14,828 bases of DNA from CAZCWX01 sp964502465 (GCA_964502465.1 CAZCWX010000642.1:1-14828); one strand, 5' to 3'. Positions 1 through 7,885 are shown, counted from the first letter of the stretch. Made by a program: numbers and translations. Notes: a model not told the origin generated them from the letters alone.

Positions 1-201
1 GGGCGTGGTCTGATTGGGGGTCCGTTAGGTGTAACTGTGTTGGCGTTCGGCACAGAGACGGGGGCTATATCTATGAAAGTAACGGGAAAGCTTGCACGAG
101 AACTCTCTCTTGCGACGGATTCTATGTTTACCGCGTCAACGCTACGCGACAACGACGTGGTCGTCGCATGTGTGAGGATAAGACAGCAGCAAAAACGATG
201 A
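1..201 (+). CDS. C-terminal fragment of an unrecognised protein (5' end outside window)
   Basis: Reading frame 1 is open from the first base to a TGA at 199-201 and gives 66 residues ending in VRIRQQQKR. I do not recognise the family. The stretch reads like real protein, with a glycine-rich start (GRGLIGGPLGV) followed by mixed polar and hydrophobic sequence. The stop overlaps the ATG of the following acyl carrier protein as ATGA at 198-201, a typical sign of translational coupling, so this is probably the previous gene of the same operon. Without the upstream part no function can be given. It could also be a chance open frame, although the exact stop/start overlap argues against that. Confidence 0.5.
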   Translation, partial: GRGLIGGPLGVTVLAFGTETGAISMKVTGKLARELSLATDSMFTASTLRDNDVVVACVRIRQQQKR

Positions 202-539
202 CTGGAGTGCTTGTGCAGTACCAGAAAGATGTCATTCTCCGGGATGTCAGTGAGATCCTTCTCGGTATGATTGGCGACTGGGAAACCGATTTTTCCGGGG
301 AGGTCGGTCCAGAAACGCTTCTCGTGTCTGACCTTGGTATGGAATCGATTGATGTTGTTGGACTTATTATTGCGATCGAGGAACACTACCAGCGGCAGGA
401 TATTCCCTTTGTCGAGCTTGTCATGGTGAATGAGCGATACGTCGAAGATCTCTCGGTTCGCGAGTTGGTTGACTTTTTGTACCAGCATCTCAACCGCGCA
501 GGGGGGAACGGTGGGACATTCAATATTGATCGGGCTTGA
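198..539 (+). CDS. Stand-alone acyl carrier protein (phosphopantetheine-binding)
   Basis: This is a 113-residue carrier protein that would hold an acyl group as a thioester on a 4'-phosphopantetheine arm. The attachment motif is seen in SDLGMESIDVVGL, which lines up with the LGADSLD motif of classical ACPs; the modified serine would be Ser50 from this start. The usual Asp before the serine is Glu here, and Leu after it is Ile, both tolerated in the family. The acidic helix IAIEEHY after the motif is also typical. I chose ATG 198 because it overlaps the previous stop as ATGA; ATG 168 in the same frame would add ten residues and is possible. The 3' end overlaps the next gene by 29 nt. A free carrier protein inside an operon with a sulfotransferase and hydrolases suggests a dedicated pathway rather than housekeeping fatty-acid synthesis, since no fab genes are adjacent. 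Confidence 0.85.
   Translation: MTGVLVQYQKDVILRDVSEILLGMIGDWETDFSGEVGPETLLVSDLGMESIDVVGLIIAIEEHYQRQDIPFVELVMVNERYVEDLSVRELVDFLYQHLNRAGGNGGTFNIDRA
501..506 (+). promoter_or_regulatory. Ribosome binding site for the phosphodiesterase gene
   Basis: A run of six G (GGGGGG) lies four bases before GTG 511, inside the acyl carrier protein coding region. It supports GTG 511 as the start over the in-frame ATG at 430, because the family's N-terminal motif ILIGLDG begins five residues after GTG 511. Confidence 0.5.
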
Positions 540-2115
540 TGGCGCGACTTTTACCGTGCTTGATGCACTCATGCAAAATGGCACGATGCCGTTTTTGCAT
601 GAACTCACAAAACGCGGAACACACGCCCCACTTCTTTCTACCCCTCACCCCTTGACTCCTCCAGCGTGGACATCGTTGATGACCGGCCGTACTCCGGGGA
701 ATCATGGTGTCTTCGATTTCATGTGGCCCTTATATCAAGGGGACCAAATGTTCATCAAGTTGATGGACTCTCGGGATATCAAATGTGAAACAGTCTGGTC
801 CTTATTTTCGCGTCAGGGGCGTCGCGTGACGTCACTGAACTTCCCAGTCATGTTTCCCCCACGACCGGTGAATGGGTATTTGATCTCTGGTTTTGTGTCA
901 TGGCGACACCTGTCTCGCGCTGTCTATCCTCCGCAGTTTTACGAGACCCTCAAGACGATTCCGACGGTGAGTAGAAGAGAATTGGCAATGGATTTGGATC
1001 AGGAGAAGAAGTCGATACAAGGACTTTCTCCGGACGAATACGAAGAGTGGATCAAACTTCATATCCGTCGTGAGCGACAATGGTTTGAGATTGCTCGTTA
1101 CCTGTTAGTCCATGACCCGTGTGATATAACGGCGGTGTTGTTCGATGGGACAGATAAGCTCCAGCATATTGCCTGGCCTCTGCTAGACCCGGCTTTGCTC
1201 CCACGGACCCCGTCGGTGTGGCAACAGACGATACGAGATCTGTGTCTCGAATATTTCCGGCATATCGATAGCTACCTTGCAACACTGGTTGAGTTGGCTG
1301 GGCCGGAAGCGCAGATCTTCATTGTTTCAGATCATGGCTTTTGCACGTCTGATGAGATTTTTTACGTGAATGTGTTTCTCGCTCAACATGGCTACCTCTA
1401 CTGGGGAAGCGAAGCAAAGCAGAGTGACGGAACTGGACGTCATTTGCCGCAACGGATGAGCGGTCAGTATGGATTGATTGATTGGAAGAAGACGACGGCA
1501 TATGCCCTAGCGCCGAGCAGCAATGGAATCTACATCCGAGTTGCTTACGAATCGAACCACCCCGGTATTGCGCCTGAGGAATACGAAGGGTTTCGGGCGC
1601 GTCTGGTTGACCAATTGCTCCAGTTTCGCGCTCCAGATGGCGGGCAAGTCGTCAGTCGTATTATGACTCGGGAAAACGCATTTCCTGGGACAGCAAATGA
1701 ACATGCGCCAGATCTCACGCTCGTGTTGCGTGATTATGGATTCGTCTCTGTCCTGAATGCGCCGACGATCCTCATGCAACGAGCGCAGCCGGTGGGAGCG
1801 CACCATCCCCATGGGGTCTTTCTGGCGGTCGGCCCGGGAATTCGCCAGGGGTATACAGCTCCTCTCTGCTCAATCGTTGATATTGCGCCGTTGCTCGCGT
1901 ACAGTCTTGGCCTTCCCATTCCTTCTGACTTTGAAGGCATGGTTCCGGTTGGAATATTTATAGAAGATTTTCTCCGTGTTCATCCTGTCACTATTGGAGA
2001 GCCAACGCGACCAGTGGCTGCATACCCTAGTGTGACACAAACTCCACTGGACCTTACTGCAGATGATGAAGCGGCAATTCTGTCGCGTCTGAAAGCACTC
2101 GGGTACGTTGAGTAG
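511..2115 (+). CDS. Alkaline phosphatase superfamily protein, type I phosphodiesterase/nucleotide pyrophosphatase-like
   Basis: This 534-residue protein has the metal-ligand pattern of the two-zinc alkaline phosphatase superfamily, type I phosphodiesterase branch. The ligands are Asp10 (LIGLDGATF), nucleophile Thr54 (PPAWTSLMTGRTP), Asp215 and His219 (DGTDKLQHIAW), Asp274-His275 (IVSDHGF) and His434 (GAHHPHGVF). It ends in LSRLKALGYVE, a tail common in this superfamily. Thr as nucleophile, with no Cys/Ser sulfatase motif CxPxR, makes a phosphodiesterase or phosphatase more likely than a sulfatase. No signal peptide is seen from the GTG start, so it is probably cytoplasmic. The start codon GTG 511 is chosen because the conserved N-terminus begins right after it; the longer in-frame version from 430 would overlap the carrier protein gene by 110 nt. 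The substrate is unknown. Possible roles are phosphodiester cleavage on the carrier (ACP hydrolase-like) or on a lipid product; both are inference. Confidence 0.9.
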   Translation: MGHSILIGLDGATFTVLDALMQNGTMPFLHELTKRGTHAPLLSTPHPLTPPAWTSLMTGRTPGNHGVFDFMWPLYQGDQMFIKLMDSRDIKCETVWSLFSRQGRRVTSLNFPVMFPPRPVNGYLISGFVSWRHLSRAVYPPQFYETLKTIPTVSRRELAMDLDQEKKSIQGLSPDEYEEWIKLHIRRERQWFEIARYLLVHDPCDITAVLFDGTDKLQHIAWPLLDPALLPRTPSVWQQTIRDLCLEYFRHIDSYLATLVELAGPEAQIFIVSDHGFCTSDEIFYVNVFLAQHGYLYWGSEAKQSDGTGRHLPQRMSGQYGLIDWKKTTAYALAPSSNGIYIRVAYESNHPGIAPEEYEGFRARLVDQLLQFRAPDGGQVVSRIMTRENAFPGTANEHAPDLTLVLRDYGFVSVLNAPTILMQRAQPVGAHHPHGVFLAVGPGIRQGYTAPLCSIVDIAPLLAYSLGLPIPSDFEGMVPVGIFIEDFLRVHPVTIGEPTRPVAAYPSVTQTPLDLTADDEAAILSRLKALGYVE

Positions 2116-2129
2116 TGTGGTGTGGCCCA

Positions 2130-3032
2130 ATGCCGGTGGCACAGGTCAATGGGGTGCGGCTGAATTATGAGCAGATAGGGAACGGTCCCGATGTGGTTAT
2201 GGTTCATGGCCTCGCTACCAACCTTGCCTTTTGGTACCTGAGAAGTGCTCCGTTGTTACGTCGTGACTTTCGCGTCACGATGTATGATCTGCGCGGGCAT
2301 GGTCGTAGTGAGATGCCGTCCATCGGTTACTCACCATCAGTAATGGCAGATGATCTCGAGGCGTTACTCGCTATTCTTCCGACGGAACGGATTCACCTTG
2401 TGGGGCACAGCTTCGGGGGGATTATCGCTCTTGAAGTTGCATTACGTGTTCCACACAAGCTTGCCAGCCTCACGATTGCCGATACGCGACTTGGCGTATT
2501 CCAACCGAGACTGCGGTTGAAAGACTGGCCTCACTTTGAAATGTGGAAAAAACGCTTACAGCAAGTTGGATTACCCGAACCAGATCCGGAAGGAGAGGCT
2601 GATTACCTCCTGCTCATGCACGAGCGGCTTGCTGCTCGCCCTATCCGTTCTCTAAAGAGAGCGGACACGCAACTCCCTACCGCGTTAAGAGGCGAACGTC
2701 GTATTGTGCAACAATGGCTGCGCCTGCTTGAATCAACGACAGCGAAGACCGACTTCCGAATGCCCGGTCCGAGCCGAGAGCAACTCCAACAACTCACCCC
2801 TCCAGTACTTGCGATATTTGGGGGACTGTCCCATTGTCTTCCGACTTGTGAAGGATTGCGCTTAGTGCTTGACTGCCGAACTGTTATCTTTCCAGGAGTT
2901 GGCCATTTCTTCCCACTCTCGCGACCAAGACTCTTCGCAGCTGTGCTACGGAGTTTTGTGCTGCAGAGAGAGCAGTTGGAAAATGGACATACAAGCAAGG
3001 CCCATGATGAAGCAACCAGAACGGCACCGTGA
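2130..3032 (+). CDS. Alpha/beta hydrolase fold protein
   Basis: This 300-residue single-domain alpha/beta hydrolase opens with PVAQVNGVRLNYEQIG, the usual first strands of the family. The oxyanion-hole segment is VMVHGLATN, a conserved YDLRGHGRS follows, and the nucleophile elbow is LVGHSFGG with Ser94. The catalytic His is His259 in GVGHFFP. The place after the seventh strand where an Asp normally sits (as in GEKD) reads FGGLSHC, so the acid is missing there; Asp118 in TIADTR could serve instead. I preferred ATG 2130 because the family N-terminus starts there. GTG 2115, which overlaps the previous stop by one base, would add five residues and is also possible. No signal peptide is seen. Probable esterase or thioesterase; in an operon with a carrier protein, release of an acyl group is a reasonable but unproven guess. 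Confidence 0.86.
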   Translation: MPVAQVNGVRLNYEQIGNGPDVVMVHGLATNLAFWYLRSAPLLRRDFRVTMYDLRGHGRSEMPSIGYSPSVMADDLEALLAILPTERIHLVGHSFGGIIALEVALRVPHKLASLTIADTRLGVFQPRLRLKDWPHFEMWKKRLQQVGLPEPDPEGEADYLLLMHERLAARPIRSLKRADTQLPTALRGERRIVQQWLRLLESTTAKTDFRMPGPSREQLQQLTPPVLAIFGGLSHCLPTCEGLRLVLDCRTVIFPGVGHFFPLSRPRLFAAVLRSFVLQREQLENGHTSKAHDEATRTAP

Positions 3033-4551
3033 GGGTCTTAACGATGTGCCCGCCAAGCAGCCCATGATCGCTGTTCCGCTCCGAGTTCCCAACTTCACGC
3101 GAATCGCAGGGCAAGGGTTTGGTGATCCTCACAACGCCTATGCCCACACGATGGTGTGGTTTGACAATCATATTTATGTCGGGACGACGCGCGCGAATCT
3201 GTGTCTGATTAAGGCGCGCGTTCCCATTCCCCTTTCTTTTTGGCCGGTAAACTGTCCACAACAAATCTTTGATATCGACCTACGTGCTCACATTTGGCGG
3301 TACGACCCTGAAGCCGGAATGTGGACAAACGTCCACACCTCCCCCTTGATTGCCAGCCCGGATGGGCAGTATGTACCACGAGAAATCGGTTATCGTGGAA
3401 TGACGGTCCACCAAGGTCCGAGTGATGAGAAACCGTGTCTCTACGTTGCCCCCTGGGCGTCAGCAAAGACCGGAGGGCAGGGGGCGAGAATTCTCCGCTC
3501 TGTTGATGGCAATGAATTTATTCCTGTGTCCCCTCCGGGGTTAGGAGATGCGACTGTTCCAACGTTTCGCTCGCTGGTGTCTTTCCGAGGACGTCTCTTT
3601 ACTTCACCAGTTGCTCGTGCTGGGGCTGGACCCAATGAACCTTCTTCTGCGGTGGTATGGGTCACCACGGATCCTCTGAAGGATGAATGGCGAGCTGCCA
3701 GCGTGCCAGGATTCGGAGATATAAACAACAAAACTGTATTCGAGATGGTGGTATTTCATGATGCTCTCTACGCAGGAACCTTGAACCCAATTCGTGGCTT
3801 TCAGATCTGGAAAACTGACGCGGCTGGGGAACCTCCGTATGAGTGGAAGCCTGTGGTAATCGATGGGGCGTACCGTGGAAACCTCAATGAATGTGTAGTA
3901 GCGATGCAGGTGTTTCGGAACGCTCTGTATATTGGGAGTGGTATCCAGAACGGTGGTCATGATCGGATGTACAAGGTTGGACCTGCTGCAGCTGAGATCA
4001 TTCGTATTTACCCGGATGACTCGTGGGACCTCATTGTTGGCATGCAACGCCCGACCCTCCATGGGAGAAAGTTCCCGCTCAGCGGGTTAGGTCCGGGCTT
4101 TGGCAATTTCTTTAACGGCTACATCTGGCGTATGGGGGAGCACGCAGGATGTTTGTATGCTGGCACCTTCGACTGGAGTACATTGCTGCCGTTTACCTTA
4201 GCGAATGCTGGTGATCGTCGCTTCCGTATGGAGACAGGTGGCCAACCTGACCTGGGTCTTGCCTTTGACCGGCTAGTACAGTCTGTAGGCCCGGACAATG
4301 TTGTGAGGTTTGAAGGTGGATTTGACCTTTGGTGCAGTCAGGATGGGGAGCGATGGACTCCGGTGACTACGATCGGCTTTGGTAACCCCTACAATGTCGG
4401 GGTTCGCACCATGGTCTCGACACCATATGGTTTTTTTCTTGGAACCGCGAACCCATTTGGCCCTGAGGTTGCTGTTTGGACTCCCGGCGGGTGGCGCTAT
4501 ATATCGAACCCAGAGGGAGGGGCGGAAGTCTGGTTAGGGAGTGCGTCATGA
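3004..4551 (+). CDS. Seven-unit beta-propeller-like protein of unknown function
   Basis: I do not recognise a named family, but the 515 residues are built from a repeating unit. Pattern G-[FLY]-G-D/N, then a hydrophobic strand, then LY-x-GT occurs near residues 38-60, 130-150 (degenerate), 179-202, 236-259, 290-312 (partly degenerate), 365-388 and 458-481. Each is followed by a strand of the kind IWRYDPEAGMW, ILRSVDGNEF, IWKTDAAG, LWCSQDGERW or VAVWTPGGW. Seven units of about 55-90 residues fit a seven-bladed propeller related in style to Kelch or sialidase-like proteins. The FGN unit at the C-terminus closely matches the FGD unit at the N-terminus, as expected if the ring closes between them. 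No signal peptide, lipobox or clear catalytic motif is seen. The start could be ATG 2983, 3004 or 3007; AAGG at 2997-3000 favours 3004 or 3007. It overlaps the preceding hydrolase gene, and its stop overlaps the next start. It may bind a partner or ligand; enzymatic function cannot be excluded. Confidence 0.82.
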   Translation: MMKQPERHREGLNDVPAKQPMIAVPLRVPNFTRIAGQGFGDPHNAYAHTMVWFDNHIYVGTTRANLCLIKARVPIPLSFWPVNCPQQIFDIDLRAHIWRYDPEAGMWTNVHTSPLIASPDGQYVPREIGYRGMTVHQGPSDEKPCLYVAPWASAKTGGQGARILRSVDGNEFIPVSPPGLGDATVPTFRSLVSFRGRLFTSPVARAGAGPNEPSSAVVWVTTDPLKDEWRAASVPGFGDINNKTVFEMVVFHDALYAGTLNPIRGFQIWKTDAAGEPPYEWKPVVIDGAYRGNLNECVVAMQVFRNALYIGSGIQNGGHDRMYKVGPAAAEIIRIYPDDSWDLIVGMQRPTLHGRKFPLSGLGPGFGNFFNGYIWRMGEHAGCLYAGTFDWSTLLPFTLANAGDRRFRMETGGQPDLGLAFDRLVQSVGPDNVVRFEGGFDLWCSQDGERWTPVTTIGFGNPYNVGVRTMVSTPYGFFLGTANPFGPEVAVWTPGGWRYISNPEGGAEVWLGSAS

Positions 4552-5696
4552 GTGAGTCCTCTCCGCTCGGTGCTGCCTCACCGAAGGGTCTGCGCACACA
4601 TAACCTGCGTGTAGTTCTCGAGGAAAAACGGAAAGCATTCTGGGCCCAACGATTTCATCGTGCTCGTACTGGGATGGACCGTCCAGGCGAGACATCAGCA
4701 AGACCTCCTGAGCAACCTGGTAGCGGACCGGGTGGAAAGCAGTACGCACACTTGCGAGTCCTTTCCCGGTCGCGTGGTTCTGGTGCAACTGCCTACTGGA
4801 TTTTCGAACCTGTCGCTCCGTCCCCGCACACAGCTCCGGTGATTGTGTTCCTCCATGGATGGGGAGGAACAAATCCCGTATTACATGGGGCTTGGATTGA
4901 TCATTTGGTCATGCGAGGAAACGTTGTCGTGTTTCCAGTCTATCAAACCTCCGTGCAATCAGAAACAAAGCAAGCGCTGAAAAATACTATGCTTGCGATC
5001 CGCGACGCGTACCGCTACATGAACACTTATAAATATGTGCGATATGACTGGGATCGCTATGCAATTATTGGGCATTCTGCTGGTGGGGTACTTGCCGCTC
5101 AACTTGCAGCTCTTGCCACTCAAGCACAATTGCCGTTGCCTCGTGCTGTGATGGCTATACATCCAAGCCGGGGACAAGATATTCGGCACCCTCTTCCTCG
5201 TATTTCGCTCCGATCGATTTCATCGCTGACCCTGCTGCTTATTGCCGTTGGGCAGGACGACCAGACCGCGGGTGACCGTGAGGGGCGCGCGCTTTTTCTC
5301 CAAACACCACAAATCCCGGCGGTGAACAAAAATTTTGTTATGGTTATATCAGATTTCCACGGTACTCCTCCCCTGGTTGCCAATCATATCGCTCCTGTGG
5401 CTCCCCGCAGAGGAGCAGCACTCTTGCTCGCTCAACAAGAGACGTCATCTCCCCAATCGATAACTGACTTGCTTCGTCTCAAGGGGAATCGAGTGGATGC
5501 GCTACACTACTATGGGTATTGGAAGCTTGCTGATGCACTCTGTGATGCGGCGTTCTCCGGGAGGAATCGTGAATATGTTTTGGGCAATACTAGCCAATTG
5601 CGTTTCATGGGGATGTGGAGTGACGGGACACCCGTTAATGAACTTGAGGTTGGCTTACCGTCTGTCCGACGGAAAATAGAAAGGACCTCTTCGTAA
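4548..5696 (+). CDS. Alpha/beta hydrolase (esterase/lipase-like)
   Basis: This 382-residue protein has an N-terminal extension of about 95 residues that is polar and rich in Arg, Pro and Gly, followed by a hydrolase domain. The domain shows VIVFLHGWGG (oxyanion hole, His103), nucleophile Ser177 in IIGHSAGG, a probable acid Asp237 or Asp238 in VGQDDQTAGD, and candidate histidines His271 (SDFHGTPP) and His280. A C-terminal tail of about 100 residues carries YYGYWKLADAL, where an active-site lid or substrate-binding helix could sit. ATG 4548 is chosen because it overlaps the propeller gene's stop as ATGA and has AGGGA at 4536-4540 at good distance. The open frame continues upstream to 4476, but that part is inside the propeller gene. 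No export signal is seen. It is likely a carboxylesterase acting on a short or medium acyl ester or amide; the substrate is unknown. Confidence 0.87.
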   Translation: MSESSPLGAASPKGLRTHNLRVVLEEKRKAFWAQRFHRARTGMDRPGETSARPPEQPGSGPGGKQYAHLRVLSRSRGSGATAYWIFEPVAPSPHTAPVIVFLHGWGGTNPVLHGAWIDHLVMRGNVVVFPVYQTSVQSETKQALKNTMLAIRDAYRYMNTYKYVRYDWDRYAIIGHSAGGVLAAQLAALATQAQLPLPRAVMAIHPSRGQDIRHPLPRISLRSISSLTLLLIAVGQDDQTAGDREGRALFLQTPQIPAVNKNFVMVISDFHGTPPLVANHIAPVAPRRGAALLLAQQETSSPQSITDLLRLKGNRVDALHYYGYWKLADALCDAAFSGRNREYVLGNTSQLRFMGMWSDGTPVNELEVGLPSVRRKIERTSS

Positions 5697-6595
5697 TGTG
5701 CCCTGACCCTGTATTTATTCTTGCTCCGCCGCGTTCGTTTACGTCAGTCATCTGCAGTATGCTCGGACAGCACCCGCAGATGTATGGTCTTCCTGAAGTC
5801 AACCTCTTTGTTGCTGAAACACTAGGTGAGATGTGGGGATTCTATACGCGACATCGGTTCGGACGTGATGGCTTATTACGGGCAGTCGCTCAACTTTACT
5901 CTGGAGAGCAGACAATTCAGACAATCTTGCTGGCACAACGATGGGTCCAAATACGATTCCCCTGTAATACTGGGCCCGTGTTTCAGGAGCTGGTTGAAAA
6001 AGCAAACGGTGCGATTTTGGTAGATAAGAGCCCAATCACCACTCGGCGTGCCGAGTATTTTCACCGGTTGCGACGGACTTTTCCGAAAGCACGGTTCATT
6101 CATCTACTCCGTCACCCGCGCAGTATGGGGGAGTCTGTATTAAAAACATTTGGCAATGCTATGGCGGTACGACTTGATTCGCTCGACTATAGCACTGATC
6201 CACCGACAATCGATCCCCAGAAGGCCTGGTACTCAATACATATGAACATTCTGACGTTTCTTGAGACAGTGTCATCAGAACAGAGGCTACGTATACAAGG
6301 AGAGGCTCTCTTGAGCGATCCAGACCGGTATCTTCCTGAGATTGCTGAATGGCTTGGCCTCCGTACTGATCCAGTTGCGATCGAGGAGATGAAGCACCCG
6401 GAACGATCTCCTTTTGCATGTTTTGGACCACCGAATGCTCGGTTTGGTGGCGATCCGAACTTCCTTAGAAACCCTGTCCTCAAGCGATCGAAGGGGCAGT
6501 CTCTCAGCTTAGGTGGACTCCTTCCGTGGCGTCCAGATAGAAAAGGGTTTTCACCTGAAGTAAAAGAACTTGCTCTCGAATTCGGCTATCAGTGA
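5696..6595 (+). CDS. Sulfotransferase family protein (PAPS-dependent)
   Basis: This 299-residue protein would move a sulfuryl group from 3'-phosphoadenosine-5'-phosphosulfate to an alcohol or amine. The 5'-phosphosulfate loop is visible near the start as LAPPRSFTSVICSML (residues 9-23). The 3'-phosphate-binding segment is ARFIHLLRHPRSMGESVLK around residues 132-150. LVDKSP at 108-113 is a further common element of the bacterial Sulfotransfer_3-type group. Length is normal for the family, and no signal peptide or membrane segment is present, which fits a cytosolic enzyme. The ATG overlaps the previous stop by one base (TAATG), so it is coupled to the alpha/beta hydrolase. It is the last gene of the operon, followed by a 267-nt spacer. 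Acceptor choice cannot be predicted. In some polyketide assembly lines a sulfotransferase plus thioesterase makes a terminal alkene from a carrier-bound hydroxyacyl chain, but nothing here proves that. Confidence 0.92.
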   Translation: MCPDPVFILAPPRSFTSVICSMLGQHPQMYGLPEVNLFVAETLGEMWGFYTRHRFGRDGLLRAVAQLYSGEQTIQTILLAQRWVQIRFPCNTGPVFQELVEKANGAILVDKSPITTRRAEYFHRLRRTFPKARFIHLLRHPRSMGESVLKTFGNAMAVRLDSLDYSTDPPTIDPQKAWYSIHMNILTFLETVSSEQRLRIQGEALLSDPDRYLPEIAEWLGLRTDPVAIEEMKHPERSPFACFGPPNARFGGDPNFLRNPVLKRSKGQSLSLGGLLPWRPDRKGFSPEVKELALEFGYQ

Positions 6596-6660
6596 AAGAA
6601 AAAGATGTAGAAACGACATCATTAAAAATTGAGGCTCATGTCTAGGATTCGTGCTCAACT

Positions 6661-6686
6661 CTGGATTTCCGCTTTCGCGGGAATGG
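6661..6686. repeat. REP-like intergenic palindrome, copy 1 (reverse orientation)
   Basis: The stretch begins CTGGAT and contains a stem TTTCCGC/GCGGGAA (6666-6672 with 6677-6683, one G-T pair) around a TTTC loop. Read on the minus strand it gives CATTCCCGCGAAAGCGG followed by ATCCAG, the form of REP-like repeats common in many proteobacterial genomes. It is flanked by an imperfect inverted repeat: 6636-6646 (TCATGTCTAGG) pairs with 6706-6717 with one bulged base. Such elements are usually spread by RAYT transposases in trans; none is in this window. Confidence 0.6.
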
Positions 6687-6744
6687 TCATGAGCCTATGG
6701 CCCGCCCTAGACCATGAAAACAATGCCTGACGGCCTTTTTCAAG

Positions 6745-6779
6745 GGAATGCCATCATCCCCGCACAGGCGGGCATCCAG
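6745..6779. repeat. REP-like intergenic palindrome, copy 2 (forward orientation)
   Basis: The stretch reads GGAATGCCATCATCCCCG and continues to GCGGGCATCCAG, with a CCCGC/GCGGG stem (6759-6763 with 6768-6772). Its translation in one frame is the familiar IIPAQAGIQ peptide that such repeats give in many genomes, which argues that the small open frame running through it is not a gene. Together with copy 1 it forms an inverted pair with outer ends CTGGAT and ATCCAG (6661-6779). Confidence 0.65.
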
Positions 6780-6862
6780 AGGGGTGGAGCAGGCTGCCCT
6801 CATACATCGCACCTTATGCTGTCTATTCGACGCACAGATTTCAGACATGAGCCAAAACTAAT

Positions 6863-7885
6863 ATGGTTATGCAACACAAAAGGGTATCAACGGTCATTTG
6901 CCTTCTGCTCATTTTGTTTATTTTATGTGGCTGCGGGGCACGACGTCGTCTTGCGGCACGGGAATCTATTGGGGGATTCGATAGCCATGTAGAGAGCATT
7001 AGTCCTCCGTCCCAGACTGGTCGGCTCGCGCAAGATCCTTCTCCTTCTACTCAGCGAACACCAATACTTTGGGAGGGGGATCTCCAGCGCTCTCTTCTGG
7101 TTAATGGAGTTGAACGCTTTTACCGGATATATGTGCCGGCGGGATACTCGAGGGAACGGCCCATTCCGCTAGTCATTGTCCTCCATGGAGGTGGAGGATC
7201 AGGAGAGCAGATTGAAGCTACGTCTGGTATGAATCAGAAAGCAGATACTGCTGGTTTTCTTGTCGTCTATCCCGATGGCTCAGGACGCCGATTTTTAACT
7301 TGGAATGCAGGGGCATGTTGCGGTTATGCCCAGCGTAATAATGTGAACGATGTCAGCTTTATACGTGCACTGATCGACGACATGATGAAGGACTTTGCTA
7401 TAGATCGGAGTCGGGTGTTTGTTGCTGGTATGTCCAATGGGGCTATGATGGCGTATCGGCTAGCCTGTGAGCTGTCCGAAAGGATTGCAGCAGTTGCTGT
7501 AGTTGCTGGCACTATGACAGTCACAACCTGTCATCCAACTCGGCTGGTCTCGATTCTCCACATCCATGGGACTGCTGATGACAATGTGCCATTCTCTGGC
7601 GGGATTGGGCCACGATCGATAACCCGAGTTGACTATCAATCAGTGCCGAGTTCGGTGGAGAGTTGGGTTCGTCGTAACGCAACGCGCCGTATCCCCCAAG
7701 TTACGTATCAGAGAGGAAACGTGACCTGTGAAACGTATGATGGGGGAAAAGAAAGGACTGCAGTGTCACTCTGTACAGTGGACAAAGGAGGGCACGTCTG
7801 GCCAGGAGGACGGAAAGATCCACATGCTATGCTTTCCGCAAGCGATTTCATTTGGAACTTTTTTTCCGCGCACGCGCGGAGATAA
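6863..7885 (+). CDS. Lipoprotein esterase of the PHB depolymerase / LpqC type
   Basis: This 340-residue protein starts with a basic N-region and a hydrophobic core (STVICLLLILFILCGCG). A lipobox LCG|C places the lipidated cysteine at Cys24, so the mature protein should be membrane-anchored outside the cytoplasm. A linker of about 45 residues rich in Ser, Pro and Thr precedes the catalytic domain. The domain has LVIVLHGGGGSG (oxyanion hole), nucleophile Ser191 in VAGMSNGAMM, Asp239/Asp240 in HGTADDNVPF and His311 in GGHVWPGG, plus the WNAGACCG segment typical of PHB depolymerase/feruloyl esterase family members. ATG 6863 or ATG 6869 could be the start; neither has a strong ribosome binding site, so the start is uncertain. 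It probably hydrolyses esters of a polymer or an aromatic acid. A second secreted esterase of similar style lies at 12460-13575. Confidence 0.9.
   Translation: MVMQHKRVSTVICLLLILFILCGCGARRRLAARESIGGFDSHVESISPPSQTGRLAQDPSPSTQRTPILWEGDLQRSLLVNGVERFYRIYVPAGYSRERPIPLVIVLHGGGGSGEQIEATSGMNQKADTAGFLVVYPDGSGRRFLTWNAGACCGYAQRNNVNDVSFIRALIDDMMKDFAIDRSRVFVAGMSNGAMMAYRLACELSERIAAVAVVAGTMTVTTCHPTRLVSILHIHGTADDNVPFSGGIGPRSITRVDYQSVPSSVESWVRRNATRRIPQVTYQRGNVTCETYDGGKERTAVSLCTVDKGGHVWPGGRKDPHAMLSASDFIWNFFSAHARR

Noticed and set aside
430..510. N-terminal extension of the phosphodiesterase from ATG 430
   Set aside because: It would overlap the carrier protein by 110 nt, and its residues do not match the family, whose conserved start follows GTG 511.
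6604..6620. Small stem GATGT/ACATC after the sulfotransferase stop
   Set aside because: Only five mostly A-T pairs and no T-tract; too weak to call a terminator.
6714..6992. Open frame of 92 codons with the peptide IIPAQAGIQ
   Set aside because: That peptide is the usual translation of REP-like repeats, and the frame overlaps the true esterase start; not treated as a gene.
7867..7882. Strong GC hairpin TCCGCG/CGCGGA at the end of the esterase gene
   Set aside because: It has T residues before and A residues after the stem, the wrong order for a plus-strand terminator, and it lies inside the coding sequence.
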